NCBI RefSeq assembly: GCF_933208505.1
Contig: NZ_CAKOEU010000006.1
DNA: 64,000 bases
Direction: 5' to 3' (one strand)
DNA from: Convivina praedatoris
GTDB lineage: Bacteria; Bacillota; Bacilli; Lactobacillales; Lactobacillaceae
In this document: in pieces, positions 1-9,303 of the stretch
Layout of the letters: every line of letters begins with the position of its first letter
Numbering within the stretch: position 1 is the stretch's first letter
The notes under the pieces: generated by a model
Database searches by the model: none
The model's input: only the letters and a program-made list of their open reading frames with translations
What the model was told of the DNA's origin: nothing
Made by a program: the position numbers and the translations under genes

Positions 1-71
1 GCTTATTCTCGCTTGTCAACAACAACTTTTTTAAGTTGTTCATCTCGCTCGCCTCGCAACAGAACTTTATT

Positions 72-100
72 ACTATACCAAGTTTCTTTTTACTTCGCAA
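72..100 (-). promoter_or_regulatory. Strong promoter, first of a tandem pair of stable-RNA type, reading out of the left edge
   Basis: On the minus strand a -35 TTGCGA (100-95) and a -10 TATAGT (77-72) are separated by exactly 17 bases. A second -35 TTGACA lies at 20-15, and its -10 would fall outside the window. Paired promoters spaced about 80 bp apart, with no start codon following, are typical of rRNA operons in lactic acid bacteria. The target is not visible, so the rRNA assignment is inference. Confidence 0.5.
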
Positions 101-117
101 GCTCTTTTTTATATTTT

Positions 118-1533
118 TTATTTTCTCTCCCACTCTTGGCCTTGCACAGTATCTCTTACCACTACTCCTTTAGCCAGTAGTTCATCCCGTAGTCGGTCCG
201 AAGCAGTAAAGTCTTTCATCAATCGTGCTTGAGCACGAGCATCCAGCAGCTGTTGTTCTTCCTCATTTAAGGATTCTTTTAGCTCCAAGTTATCAATGCC
301 AAAAATACTCGTTAAAGTTTGGAGAGCATCTAGTAGATGGTGAGCAGTTGCTAGCTGTAATGAGTTTTGATCAGCGTACTGGTTAATTAGCGTAACTAAC
401 TCAAAAATTACTGCTAATCCGTTCTCAGTATTAAAATCATCATCCATCGCATCCATAAAATCAGCTTTAATTAATTTTAACTGTTCTTCAACAGCTGCGT
501 CGGTACTATCTTTAATTGATTCTACGGCTACACGTTTAGCCAATCGGCGATAGGCCCGACGAATACGATCAAGTTCTATTTGGGCTTGTTCCAGCGTAGT
601 GTCGCTATAATTAATTGGCCGACGATAGTGCGTTTTGGTCAACAAGAAGCGTAGGGTTTGAGCATCGGAATACTGGGAAAGTAATTCATGCACCGTCGTA
701 AAATTTCCCAAAGACTTAGACATTTTTTCTTGATTAACATTTACGAACCCATTATGTAACCAATACCTTACAAATTCTTCACCACTATGAGTTTCTGATT
801 GAGCAATTTCGTTAGTATGGTGTGGAAAAGCCAAGTCAATTCCACCACCGTGAAGATCAATGGCTGGGCCAAGATACTTATCAATCATGACCGAACATTC
901 AATATGCCAACCGGGACGACCAAAGCCCCATGGTGAGGACCAAGCTTGAACTCCCGAACGATGTTCACCCTTCCACAGAGCAAAATCAATTGGATCTTCT
1001 TTGCGCAGTGCCTCTTGAGCGTTTAAGCGACCAGCTGCGTTTTCTTCCATTTCGTTTAAATTCTGGTGGGATAGAATACCATAATTAGAGAATTTTCGAG
1101 CCCGAAAATAAACATCCCCTTCAACCTCGTAGGCATAACCTTTTTCCAGCAAATCAGTTACAAAGTCAATAATTTCAGTCATTACCTCAGTTGCTTTGGA
1201 ACGGACAGTGGCCGGTATAATATTTAATTTCGCCGTATCTTGATCAAAAGCCATTTCATATTTTTGCGCCAATTGAGCTTCAGTCAACCCCTCTTTTTGA
1301 GCTTGCTGAATAACCTTATCACCCAAATCAGTGAAATTAGAAACGTAGTCCACCTGATAACCACGGTATGTTAAGTAACGACGAATTGTATCAAAGGCAC
1401 TTGCTGACCGTGCATTTCCCAAATGAATATAGTTATAGACCGTTGGACCACAGACATACATTTTAATGTGGCCTGGGGTTATCGGATTAAAGGTTTCTTT
1501 AGTTAGCGTATAAGTATTATAGACTTTTAACAT
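118..1533 (-). CDS. cysS: Cysteine--tRNA ligase
   Basis: Class I aminoacyl-tRNA synthetase that charges tRNA-Cys in the cytoplasm. The 471-residue length is normal. The zinc-ligand motif CGPTVY (Cys28), the HIGH-type motif HLGN at residues 37-40 and the KMSKS loop around residue 270 are all visible, followed by the C-terminal DALR-type helical region. The start ATG at 1533 follows a GGAGAG-type ribosome site. It lies downstream of gltX on the same strand, but a terminator separates the two genes. Nothing looks unusual. Confidence 0.97.
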   Translation of the reverse strand: MLKVYNTYTLTKETFNPITPGHIKMYVCGPTVYNYIHLGNARSASAFDTIRRYLTYRGYQVDYVSNFTDLGDKVIQQAQKEGLTEAQLAQKYEMAFDQDTAKLNIIPATVRSKATEVMTEIIDFVTDLLEKGYAYEVEGDVYFRARKFSNYGILSHQNLNEMEENAAGRLNAQEALRKEDPIDFALWKGEHRSGVQAWSSPWGFGRPGWHIECSVMIDKYLGPAIDLHGGGIDLAFPHHTNEIAQSETHSGEEFVRYWLHNGFVNVNQEKMSKSLGNFTTVHELLSQYSDAQTLRFLLTKTHYRRPINYSDTTLEQAQIELDRIRRAYRRLAKRVAVESIKDSTDAAVEEQLKLIKADFMDAMDDDFNTENGLAVIFELVTLINQYADQNSLQLATAHHLLDALQTLTSIFGIDNLELKESLNEEEQQLLDARAQARLMKDFTASDRLRDELLAKGVVVRDTVQGQEWERK

Positions 1534-1577
1534 GGTTGCTCTCCGTAAATAGTTCCTCTAATTATAACAAATAAAAA

Positions 1578-1602
1578 AAGATGCTTGAGCACCTTGCATC
1601 TT
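1578..1602 (-). terminator. Rho-independent terminator of gltX
   Basis: Minus-strand stem AAGATGC/GCATCTT with an 11-base loop, followed by a T run. It lies just after the gltX stop. Confidence 0.8.
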
Positions 1603-1610
1603 TTCAACCA

Positions 1611-3107
1611 TTAACCTAAATATTTTTTAGCCACGGCATCCATAGTTGCCAAAACCTTATTTTTATCCAGTAATACTAACATCTCTGGTAAATTAGGACC
1701 TTGAATCTGGTGTGTAGTAGCAATTCGAATCGGATTCCACAAATTACGACCCTTAATCTCTAAATCGTTTTGAATTGAACGAATAGTCGCCATATATTCT
1801 TCAGCGCTAGCATCCGCTGGCAAAGCTTGATAGGCTTTTTTCCAAGCCTGATAAACTTTATGGCCATCTTCAGAAGTTAGATATGATAACATTTCATCAG
1901 AAATTTCACCTAACTCAAAGAATGGTTCCCGTACCAAATCAACAATTTGACGGGTATATGAAATACCATCCACTCCGGCTACCTCAATCACATTAGCTAG
2001 CCAATCTTTTTTCGTCTGGGCCTGTTCTTCAGTAATTAGGCCAGCATTAACTAGTTCTTGAATTAACTGTGGCATTACCTTCTCTTTATCACGGCGCATC
2101 CACTGGTTATTAATCCACTCTAGCTTCTTTTGATCGAACTTAGCATTGGCCTTCGTTAAACGCTTTTCGTCAAACATTTGTTTAAATTGATCAAGACTGA
2201 AAATTTCATCTTCACCTTTTGGTGACCAACCCAATAGGCCAATAAAATTATCCATGGCCTGGGGCTGATAACCCAATTCACGATACTGTTCGACAAACTG
2301 CAAAACATCGTTATCACGTTTGGATAGTTTTTTTCCGGTAGCAGCGTTAATAATCAAAGCCATGTGTCCAAAAGCAGGTACTGACCAACCCAAAGCCTCG
2401 TAAATCATCATTTGCTTAGGTGTGTTAGAAACGTGGTCATCCCCCCGTAAAACATGGGTGATTTTCATCAGATGGTCATCAACTACCACTGCAAAATTAT
2501 AAGTTGGCATACCATCAGCTTTTTGGATGACCCAATCACCACCAACTTCTTTGGCACCAATTTCAATATGTCCCTTAACGATATCATCCCAAGCATAAAC
2601 TTTATCTTCTGGCACACGGAAACGAATTACGGGTTTCAAACCTTGTGCTTCAAATTCAGCGTATTTTGCTTCCCGCTGACTGTCGGACAAACCTTCATAT
2701 TCATAAACATAATGCGGCGCTTGTTTTGCTGCTTGCTGAGCTTCTCGCTCTTGAGCCAACTCTTCCGATGTCTTATAAGATTTATACGCCAAACCTTTTT
2801 TCAATAGATCATCGATGTAAGCTTGGTAAATGCCATCAGTATTCCGTTCTGATTGGCGGTAAGGGCCAAACTCACCACCCTTGTCAGGAGACTCATCCCA
2901 ATCTAAGCCAAGCCAAGCCAAGTTTTCTAGCTGAGATTGTTCCCCATTAGCAATATTACGATTAGCATCAGTATCTTCAATTCGAATAATAAAGGTACCG
3001 TTGTAATGGCGGGCAAACAACCAATTAAATAGGGCAGTCCGAGCATTTCCGATGTGTAAATATCCAGTGGGTGATGGTGCATAACGAACGCGAACGTCGT
3101 CAGTCAT
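1611..3107 (-). CDS. gltX: Glutamate--tRNA ligase
   Basis: Class I synthetase charging tRNA-Glu. In most Firmicutes the enzyme is non-discriminating and also mischarges tRNA-Gln for GatCAB. The start MTDDVRVRYAPSPTGYLHIG carries the HIGH signature, RGDDHVSN and the KLSKRD version of KMSKS are in the middle, and the 498-residue length fits bacterial GltX. The ATG at 3107 has a GGAG ribosome site. It sits between radA and cysS on the same strand, a common order in Lactobacillales. Confidence 0.97.
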   Translation of the reverse strand: MTDDVRVRYAPSPTGYLHIGNARTALFNWLFARHYNGTFIIRIEDTDANRNIANGEQSQLENLAWLGLDWDESPDKGGEFGPYRQSERNTDGIYQAYIDDLLKKGLAYKSYKTSEELAQEREAQQAAKQAPHYVYEYEGLSDSQREAKYAEFEAQGLKPVIRFRVPEDKVYAWDDIVKGHIEIGAKEVGGDWVIQKADGMPTYNFAVVVDDHLMKITHVLRGDDHVSNTPKQMMIYEALGWSVPAFGHMALIINAATGKKLSKRDNDVLQFVEQYRELGYQPQAMDNFIGLLGWSPKGEDEIFSLDQFKQMFDEKRLTKANAKFDQKKLEWINNQWMRRDKEKVMPQLIQELVNAGLITEEQAQTKKDWLANVIEVAGVDGISYTRQIVDLVREPFFELGEISDEMLSYLTSEDGHKVYQAWKKAYQALPADASAEEYMATIRSIQNDLEIKGRNLWNPIRIATTHQIQGPNLPEMLVLLDKNKVLATMDAVAKKYLG

Positions 3108-3180
3108 TGTATTTTCTCCTATCTACTTCAATTTAATTAAAAAGTTCAAAAACTAGTATACAACAGATTCCGTCTAAAAT

Positions 3181-4548
3181 TTACTCTAGTGCAATCTGCA
3201 GCGCTTCTTTTAAGGTAGTCACACCAAGGACTTGCAAACCTTCTGGCAACTCAGCACCGGATAGATTATTCTTGGGGACGATTGCGCGTTGAAAACCTAA
3301 TTTTCGAGCTTCTTTTAGGCGGCTTTCAATATCAGCTACACTCCGAATTTCCCCAGTTAAACCGATTTCGCCAATAAAAACATCACTAGGCTGTGATTCT
3401 TTATCACGATATGAACTAGCAATTGCGACGGCCACTGCTAAATCAATGGCTGGTTCATCTAATTTAACACCACCAGCAGCTTTCAAATAAGCATCCTGAT
3501 TTTGTAATAGTAATCCAGATCTTTTTTCTAAGACGGCCATGATTAACGAAACTCGATTACGATCTAAACCACTAGCCGTTCGCTGCGCATTCCCAAAAAC
3601 TGAGGGCGTAACCAAAGCCTGCAGTTCTACTAAAATCGGACGGGAGCCTTCCAAAGCCACCACAATGGCCGAACCAGTGGCACCAGCCAATCGTTCTTCT
3701 AAGAAAATTTCGGATGGATTAGCCACTTCTACTAGGCCACGGTCTCGCATTTCAAAAATGCCCAACTCATTAGTTGCACCAAAACGATTTTTTACGGCAC
3801 GCAAAATACGATACTTATAATGTCGATCCCCTTCAAAATAGAGGACCGTATCAACCATATGTTCTAAAATTTTCGGGCCAGCAATGGCGCCATCCTTAGT
3901 AACATGCCCCACAATAAAAATCGATATGTTATTAGTTTTAGCCAATTGAAGTAAATCAGCGGTCACCTCTCGAATTTGAGACACTGAGCCAATGGCCGAA
4001 CTTAGGTCCGGTTCTTGCATTGTTTGTACGGAATCAATCACCAAAAAATCCGGTTTTAGTTCTTCCACCTGTTTTTTAATCGCGGTCATATCGGTTTCTG
4101 GATAAAGGTAAAAATCTTCACCGCCAACATGAAGCCGATCCGCCCGTAATTTAACCTGACTGGCACTTTCTTCTCCGGTCACATACAAAACTTTGCCGGC
4201 ATGGGCTAATTGACCAGATACTTGGAGTAACAAGGTGGATTTACCAATTCCGGGATCACCACCAATCAAGATCAAAGTTCCCGCAACCACACCGCCACCC
4301 AAAACACGATTCAACTCTTGTAACTGCGTTGCTACCTTAGGTGTATTTTCCAAACTAATTTCATTTATTTTTTCAACCTTAGCCGCCCGGCCATCTAGAC
4401 CAACTCTAGCTTTGCGATTGGTATTTTCAGGTTGGATTTTTTCTTCAACAAAGGTACCCCACTGTCCACAGTTTGGACAGCGTCCTAGATAACGGGCGGA
4501 ATTGAATCCACACTGAGAACAAATAAATTGTGTTCTTGCTTTAGCCAT
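3181..4548 (-). CDS. radA: DNA repair protein RadA/Sms
   Basis: RecA-like ATPase and branch-migration helicase acting in recombinational repair and transformation. The 455 residues start with a four-cysteine zinc finger (Cys10, 13, 24, 27). A Walker A motif GGDPGIGKST follows near residue 97, then the RadA-specific KNRFG motif near 250 and a C-terminal Lon-protease-like domain. Its start codon overlaps the last base of the upstream dut gene, so the two are translationally coupled. Confidence 0.97.
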   Translation of the reverse strand: MAKARTQFICSQCGFNSARYLGRCPNCGQWGTFVEEKIQPENTNRKARVGLDGRAAKVEKINEISLENTPKVATQLQELNRVLGGGVVAGTLILIGGDPGIGKSTLLLQVSGQLAHAGKVLYVTGEESASQVKLRADRLHVGGEDFYLYPETDMTAIKKQVEELKPDFLVIDSVQTMQEPDLSSAIGSVSQIREVTADLLQLAKTNNISIFIVGHVTKDGAIAGPKILEHMVDTVLYFEGDRHYKYRILRAVKNRFGATNELGIFEMRDRGLVEVANPSEIFLEERLAGATGSAIVVALEGSRPILVELQALVTPSVFGNAQRTASGLDRNRVSLIMAVLEKRSGLLLQNQDAYLKAAGGVKLDEPAIDLAVAVAIASSYRDKESQPSDVFIGEIGLTGEIRSVADIESRLKEARKLGFQRAIVPKNNLSGAELPEGLQVLGVTTLKEALQIALE

Positions 4549-5093
4549 TAATACTCCCCAGTGGAGCCGAATCCACCTTGACGTTGGGCTTTGGGGATCG
4601 TTTGATCGTTATCAGCTAACAAGTAAGGTAGGAAAATTCCTTGGCCAATCCGCTCCCCCTTCTTGATGTGAACGTCTTGTAAGCCAAAATTAATATATTG
4701 GAAAAAAATTTCACCCTCGTTGCTGGTATTATCATAATAATCAGCATCAACAACACCCACACCATTCGGCATCATCATTCGCTTTTTAATCGGTGCACTG
4801 GAACGAGCCACTAATTGCAAATACTCACCAGCCCCCATGTAAGCTTTAATCCCCGTGGGAATTAATACAGGCTTAAGCATTTCTTGCCAACTAGGGTCGG
4901 CTAACACTTTATCAAGGCGCGTCAAAGCTAATGGATTAAGTTTGCGAAATGCATCTTGATGAATAATGCTAGAAATTACGATATCTTGAGCCGCTTCAAA
5001 ATCATATCCGGCAGCTTGAAAGGTACTGCGTTGTGGCAGTGTTAAATCCTCATTTTGATATTTACTAACAATTTCAAAACCCCGTGTTGTCAT
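4548..5093 (-). CDS. dut: dUTP diphosphatase (trimeric dUTPase family)
   Basis: Hydrolyses dUTP to dUMP and pyrophosphate, keeping uracil out of DNA and supplying dTMP synthesis. Family motifs are RSSAPIKK (motif 2), NGVGVVDADYYD (motif 3, with the catalytic Asp) and the C-terminal glycine-rich RQGGFGSTG (motif 5). At 181 residues it is longer than the usual 140-150 because of an insertion around residues 60-90, as in several Lactobacillus proteins. I chose the ATG at 5093, preceded by GAGGTGG at good spacing, over a GTG three codons upstream. Its stop overlaps the radA start. Confidence 0.93.
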   Translation of the reverse strand: MTTRGFEIVSKYQNEDLTLPQRSTFQAAGYDFEAAQDIVISSIIHQDAFRKLNPLALTRLDKVLADPSWQEMLKPVLIPTGIKAYMGAGEYLQLVARSSAPIKKRMMMPNGVGVVDADYYDNTSNEGEIFFQYINFGLQDVHIKKGERIGQGIFLPYLLADNDQTIPKAQRQGGFGSTGEY

Positions 5094-5165
5094 TTGTACC
5101 ACCTCTTAATTTTATCCTTTCTATTATACGGCATTAAGTCGCCTTCCTCACAGTCCGATTTATCG

Positions 5166-5171
5166 TATAAT
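5166..5171 (+). promoter_or_regulatory. -10 element for the acetyltransferase gene
   Basis: TATAAT lies 25 bases before the start codon of the plus-strand gene at 5196. No good -35 is visible at 17 bp spacing, so the assignment rests on the -10 and its position. Confidence 0.4.
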
Positions 5172-5195
5172 GAAACCATCTAGGAGGAAAAAACT

Positions 5196-5471
5196 ATGGA
5201 ATTCCAACATGAACAAGGCCGCTATTACTATCTAGCTGCCAATACTTTATTAGCAGAAATAACCTATCAGGCCAACTCTGACAACACAATCTTAGCAATT
5301 GACCATACCTTTGTTGATCCAAGTTTACGTGGCCAGGGTGTAGCGCAGCAGTTAGTTCAAGCAGTCGTTAGCTTAGCTCGGGAAAATCATCAAAAAATCC
5401 AACCCCTTTGTTCCTACGCTATCGCTTTCTTTGAACGCTATCATGATGATTATCAAGATGTTTTAATTTAA
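5196..5471 (+). CDS. Small GNAT-like acetyltransferase (GCN5-related, YidJ/YjdJ type)
   Basis: A 91-residue single-domain protein of the compact GCN5-related family (PF14542 type). The acetyl-CoA loop FVDPSLRGQGVAQQLV occupies residues 46-61, followed by the PLCSYAIAFFERY ending typical of this group. The substrate is unknown for the family. The ATG follows TAGGAGG. It is a single-gene unit between divergent dut and convergent clpL, ended by a bidirectional terminator. Confidence 0.85.
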   Translation: MEFQHEQGRYYYLAANTLLAEITYQANSDNTILAIDHTFVDPSLRGQGVAQQLVQAVVSLARENHQKIQPLCSYAIAFFERYHDDYQDVLI

Positions 5472-5486
5472 AAAATCAGCACAAAC

Positions 5487-5518
5487 AAAAAGGATCAAAC
5501 CTAGGTTTGATCCTTTTT
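5487..5518. terminator. Bidirectional terminator between the GNAT gene and clpL
   Basis: A 15-bp perfect stem (AAAAAGGATCAAACC and its complement) with a TA centre has A and T runs on both sides. It can end both convergent transcripts. Confidence 0.9.
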
Positions 5519-5521
5519 CTA

Positions 5522-7660
5522 TTACTTATCATCTGTAATAACAGCTGAAATCACTACTTTACCATCAACCAAGTTAGCAGCTAATTGCTTTTCACCTGGA
5601 TTATCAAGATAGAAATCAGTTACTTGATCACGAATCTGTTGTTCAATTACTCGACGAAGTGGACGAGCACCCAGAGCCTCGTCATAGCCTTCTTCAATCA
5701 AGTGATTCTTAACATCATCAGAAACTGCTAACGTTAAATCCTTCTTGGCCAAGGTCTTATTAACATCATTTAACATTAAATCAACAATTTGCCTTAAGTC
5801 TTCTTTAGTTAAAGCACTGAATTCAACTACGCCGTTGAACCGGTTTAAGAACTCTGGACGGAAGTATGGTGCCAAACGATCCATTAACTTCTTGTCACTT
5901 TCTTCATTACCGTTACCAAATCCAGCGTTAGAAGTAGCGATAATCACCGTGTTTTTAAAGTTAACAACGTTTCCTTGCCCATCTGTCAAACGACCATCGT
6001 CCATCACTTGCAAAAGCAAAGTCAATACTTGAGGGTTAGCCTTTTCAATTTCATCAAGAAGCACGATTGAGTAAGGATTACGACGAACCTTTTCAGTCAA
6101 AGTATTACTGTTGTCTTCATAGCCTACATAACCGGCGGTAGCACCAATCAACTTTGAAACAGCAGTCAAGTCAGAATACTCACTCATATCCAAACGAATG
6201 ATATTTTCCTTACTACCAAACATATCAAGCGCCAATTGCTTAGCTAGCTCAGTCTTACCAACACCTGTAGGCCCAACGAAGAGGAAGGAACCAATTGGTC
6301 GATTACCTTCATCAAAACCAGCACGGTTACGACGGATTGCTCGGGCAACCATTTGAACAGCTTCATCTTGACCAATCACCTTACCAGCCAAACGCTCATC
6401 AATCTTCTTTAAGCGTTCGATATCTGAAGCACCCATCTGAGCAACTGGAATACCAGTCAAACGCTCAACTGCTTCAGCCACGTCATTTGGTGTTGCAGTA
6501 ACCTTCTGATTCTTCTCAGCTTCAGCAATTTTCTTTTGCACATCAGCAATTTCATTTTTAACTTGCAAAGCCTTTTCGTAATCTTCACCGTTAACAGCAT
6601 GATCACGTTGACTTTCTAACTCACTCAAGCGATTTTCCAAGCTAACCTTACTAGTTACTGGGTTTTTAGCACTCAAGTGAGCGGCAGTCATATCAATTAA
6701 ATCAATCGCCTTATCTGGCAAACTACGCTGTGGAATATATTGTACTGAGTAATCCACCGCAGCCTTAAGCACAGATTCTGGCAAAGACACATTGTGGTGC
6801 TTCTCATAAAGTGGGGCAATTCCCTGCAAAATCTTCAACGTGTCAGCTGGACTTGGTGCATTAACTGTTACTTCGTTGAAACGACGAGCCAAAGCAGCAT
6901 TCTTCAAAATGGTATTACGGTATTCATCTTGAGTTGTTGCACCAATCAAGGACAACTCACCACGACTTAAGGCGGGCTTCAAAATATCAGCCAAACCTTT
7001 ACCACCATCTTCACCACCGGTACTTCCAGCACCAAGAATTTGATGGATTTCATCAAAGAACAACACCACATTACCAGCGGCCTTAACTTCTTCGACTAAC
7101 TTTTGAACATTTTCTTCAAAAGCACCCCGGAACTGAGTTCCGGCTTCAATTGAAGAAATATCGATGGAATAAATTTCCTTACCTTTGATTGGAGCAGGAA
7201 CATCCCCATTCACAATCGCCTGAGCTAATCCTTCCACAACCGCAGTCTTACCAACACCGGCATCACCGACTAAAACAGGATTGTTCTTAGTCCGCCGACT
7301 TAAAATTTCGGCAGTCTCTTGAATTTCGCGGTTACGACCAATAACAGGATCTAACAAACCGTCGCGAGCTTCTTTGGTTAAGTTACGACCCAACTTAGCT
7401 AACATACCGCCGTCTTTAACCTGACCAGGCTGTTGTGCGGCTGGCCGACCGTTACCGGCTACATTGGCACCAGCAGCTGCGTCTTGAGGTAATTTACCAG
7501 TTTGACGATATTGAGCGAACTCTTCCGGTGTAACCTCGCGGCCATTAATTAGGTAGCGACGGTTTTCTGAGTTCATGCCGTTCATACCACCCATCATGCT
7601 ATTAAAAATACTATTCATGTCTGATCCAAATGGATCGTACATTCCGTTGTTGTTTGCCAT
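5522..7660 (-). CDS. clpL: ATP-dependent chaperone/unfoldase ClpL (HSP100)
   Basis: Cytosolic AAA+ disaggregase involved in heat and stress tolerance in lactic acid bacteria. The 712 residues start with the characteristic Met/Gly/Asn-rich segment and the NSENRRYLINGREVTPEEF motif seen in ClpL. Next are AAA domain 1 (Walker A GDAGVGKT near residue 135), a short coiled-coil middle domain at about 345-390, AAA domain 2 (VGPTGVGKT near 465) and a ClpB-type C-terminus. There is no N-domain and no ClpP-docking loop that I recognise. I found no CtsR heptad repeats upstream. It is cotranscribed with the small HTH gene 48 bp upstream, under an inverted-repeat operator. Confidence 0.95.
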   Translation of the reverse strand: MANNNGMYDPFGSDMNSIFNSMMGGMNGMNSENRRYLINGREVTPEEFAQYRQTGKLPQDAAAGANVAGNGRPAAQQPGQVKDGGMLAKLGRNLTKEARDGLLDPVIGRNREIQETAEILSRRTKNNPVLVGDAGVGKTAVVEGLAQAIVNGDVPAPIKGKEIYSIDISSIEAGTQFRGAFEENVQKLVEEVKAAGNVVLFFDEIHQILGAGSTGGEDGGKGLADILKPALSRGELSLIGATTQDEYRNTILKNAALARRFNEVTVNAPSPADTLKILQGIAPLYEKHHNVSLPESVLKAAVDYSVQYIPQRSLPDKAIDLIDMTAAHLSAKNPVTSKVSLENRLSELESQRDHAVNGEDYEKALQVKNEIADVQKKIAEAEKNQKVTATPNDVAEAVERLTGIPVAQMGASDIERLKKIDERLAGKVIGQDEAVQMVARAIRRNRAGFDEGNRPIGSFLFVGPTGVGKTELAKQLALDMFGSKENIIRLDMSEYSDLTAVSKLIGATAGYVGYEDNSNTLTEKVRRNPYSIVLLDEIEKANPQVLTLLLQVMDDGRLTDGQGNVVNFKNTVIIATSNAGFGNGNEESDKKLMDRLAPYFRPEFLNRFNGVVEFSALTKEDLRQIVDLMLNDVNKTLAKKDLTLAVSDDVKNHLIEEGYDEALGARPLRRVIEQQIRDQVTDFYLDNPGEKQLAANLVDGKVVISAVITDDK

Positions 7661-7708
7661 AATATATATCTACCTTCCTTGTTAATTTTTAATATTTATA
7701 AAATAGAA

Positions 7709-7960
7709 TTAATTATTCTGTTCGGATTCATCTTCGTCATTAAGATAATGATGTTCTAGCTCACGAAGCACCTGCCACATTTCCATATGTTGCGCTCGTG
7801 CTAGAGCATCTAAATCACGAAGATTAAGACTTGTAGCAGTCGTTTGAATCTTATTAAAAGAACGATGAATCGTGGTATAGCCATAGCCCGAGACCTTAGA
7901 GACTCGATAAATAGTTAACGCTCGATCATCTAAATACGCTTTGATATTGAAGCGTACCAT
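7709..7960 (-). CDS. Small helix-turn-helix protein upstream of clpL
   Basis: About 83 residues, with a helix-turn-helix-like core: DDRALTIYRVSKVSGYGYTTIHRSF resembles an XRE/Cro recognition segment. The C-terminus is acidic. Three in-frame starts are possible (GTG at 7969, ATG at 7963 and 7960). AGAAGGTG is best placed for the ATG at 7960. The gene is first in a two-gene unit with clpL, and its promoter overlaps a perfect inverted repeat, so autoregulation of a clpL operon is plausible but inferred. Confidence 0.75.
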   Translation of the reverse strand: MVRFNIKAYLDDRALTIYRVSKVSGYGYTTIHRSFNKIQTTATSLNLRDLDALARAQHMEMWQVLRELEHHYLNDEDESEQNN

Positions 7961-8007
7961 CATCTTCACCTTCTTTCATATCTACCCTCGCCCTCCTTAC
8001 GTTTATT

Positions 8008-8045
8008 ATTATAGCACATATATGATATAACACAAGTGTGCTATA
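8008..8045 (-). promoter_or_regulatory. Promoter with overlapping inverted-repeat operator (HTH-clpL operon)
   Basis: Minus-strand -35 TTGTGT (8035-8030), a 16-base spacer and -10 TATAAT (8013-8008). The 9-bp perfect inverted repeat TATAGCACA (8010-8018) / TGTGCTATA (8037-8045) flanks and overlaps both boxes. That is the geometry of a repressor operator. The downstream HTH protein is the obvious candidate ligand. Confidence 0.7.
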
Positions 8046-8118
8046 TCTATTTTTCACTTTTTTTTATAAAATTAGGAAGCATTTAAACTTAAAGTACTGT
8101 ACTTGGCCGGAGGCCTTC

Positions 8119-9282
8119 ATGTCAAAAGATTATTATCAAATCAATGTTCCCAAACCACTCTTGGAGAAGATTGGTATTGCCCATGGGGAAGAGGTTGAAA
8201 TCACCCTTAAAAACAAAGCTGTTAATATTACCCGTCCAAATCAGGAAAATCAATCAGAAGATATTTCAATCCGATGGTTCTTATTTCCTTCATTGATTAG
8301 CACGGCGATCTTCTTCCTGGTAGCGTACTATCAACAGCGTAGTATCATCCCACTGACAGGCAGCAATTCAATTGCAACTTCCGTGATTTTGCTGGGTGAA
8401 ATCAGTGGAATGGTTGGTTTTATCTGGACCCATGTACAACAAACTCGCCAGTTATCTAGCCCTGAAGACCGGCGTGTGGCCTGGCGTTTAACACCGACGC
8501 TCATCATCGCCTTTGCTACCATGCAAGCCTTTATTACCATCGGTACTTTTTGGGCCATTGGTTATCTTTTTCAAAATGCAAGTTTTGATTTAATTACTGC
8601 TACCATTTTATTTTTTATGTTTATTAGTATCACCAATTTTTTGATGATTTATTCTGCCTTACTAGCCTCAACTACTTACATAACAGCTTTGTTAGTGCTA
8701 ACTATCGTCGGTGGTGTGTTGGTTTCGATGGTGACCAATAGTCAATTATTATGGTGGCAGCATAACTTTAGTTTTTTAGGCACAAATCAAGCCCAATTTT
8801 CTTGGACATTTAATGCCACGCTCATGATTTCAGGCTTAATTTGGATTACTTTAATCGACTATTTATTTGTACCAATTCAACAGCGCTTCCCTAAAAATTG
8901 GCGATTAATTACGCTACGAGCCCTTTTAACTTTAGATGCGCTAAGCTTAGCCTGCATCGGCGCTATTCCAAACAATCAGGGTTTGTTTCATATTTTGCAC
9001 GATTCAATTGCTAATTGTCTGATTCTTTTTACTGCCATTCCAATGATTGGTTTAAAAGTCCTTTTACCAAATGCCACTAAGGAATTCATCACTTTTTCTT
9101 ATTTAACTGCCGGTGGTATGGCCATTTCCATGACCCTTTTTTACATCATCCGCTACCTATCACTGACTGCTTTTGAAATTATTGCCCTTGCATTAGCCAT
9201 TAGTTGGTTACTATTGTTGATGCAGCACATCCATAAACTATTTCAAACCGATATCCATTCTTACTTTGTTCGGATTGAATAA
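8119..9282 (+). CDS. Multi-pass membrane protein with N-terminal AbrB/SpoVT-like domain
   Basis: 387 residues. The first ~45 (KDYYQINVPKPLLEKIGIAHGEEVEITLKN) look like the swapped-hairpin AbrB/MazE DNA-binding fold. After residue 55 there are about nine or ten hydrophobic segments, including paired helices around 55-75, 90-110, 125-150 and 180-215, up to the C-terminus, which resemble DUF998/DUF3021-like integral membrane proteins. I start at ATG 8119 because GGAGG lies directly upstream. A longer frame from 8038 lacks a ribosome site. Function is unknown. It is divergent from the clpL operon and may share its regulatory region. Confidence 0.75.
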   Translation: MSKDYYQINVPKPLLEKIGIAHGEEVEITLKNKAVNITRPNQENQSEDISIRWFLFPSLISTAIFFLVAYYQQRSIIPLTGSNSIATSVILLGEISGMVGFIWTHVQQTRQLSSPEDRRVAWRLTPTLIIAFATMQAFITIGTFWAIGYLFQNASFDLITATILFFMFISITNFLMIYSALLASTTYITALLVLTIVGGVLVSMVTNSQLLWWQHNFSFLGTNQAQFSWTFNATLMISGLIWITLIDYLFVPIQQRFPKNWRLITLRALLTLDALSLACIGAIPNNQGLFHILHDSIANCLILFTAIPMIGLKVLLPNATKEFITFSYLTAGGMAISMTLFYIIRYLSLTAFEIIALALAISWLLLLMQHIHKLFQTDIHSYFVRIE

Positions 9283-9303
9283 TAGCCACCATAAAGGAAA
9301 AAT

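Noticed and set aside
8038..8118. 27-codon N-terminal extension of the AbrB-like membrane protein
   Set aside because: The upstream start lies inside the operator/promoter and has no ribosome site. GGAGG serves ATG 8119.
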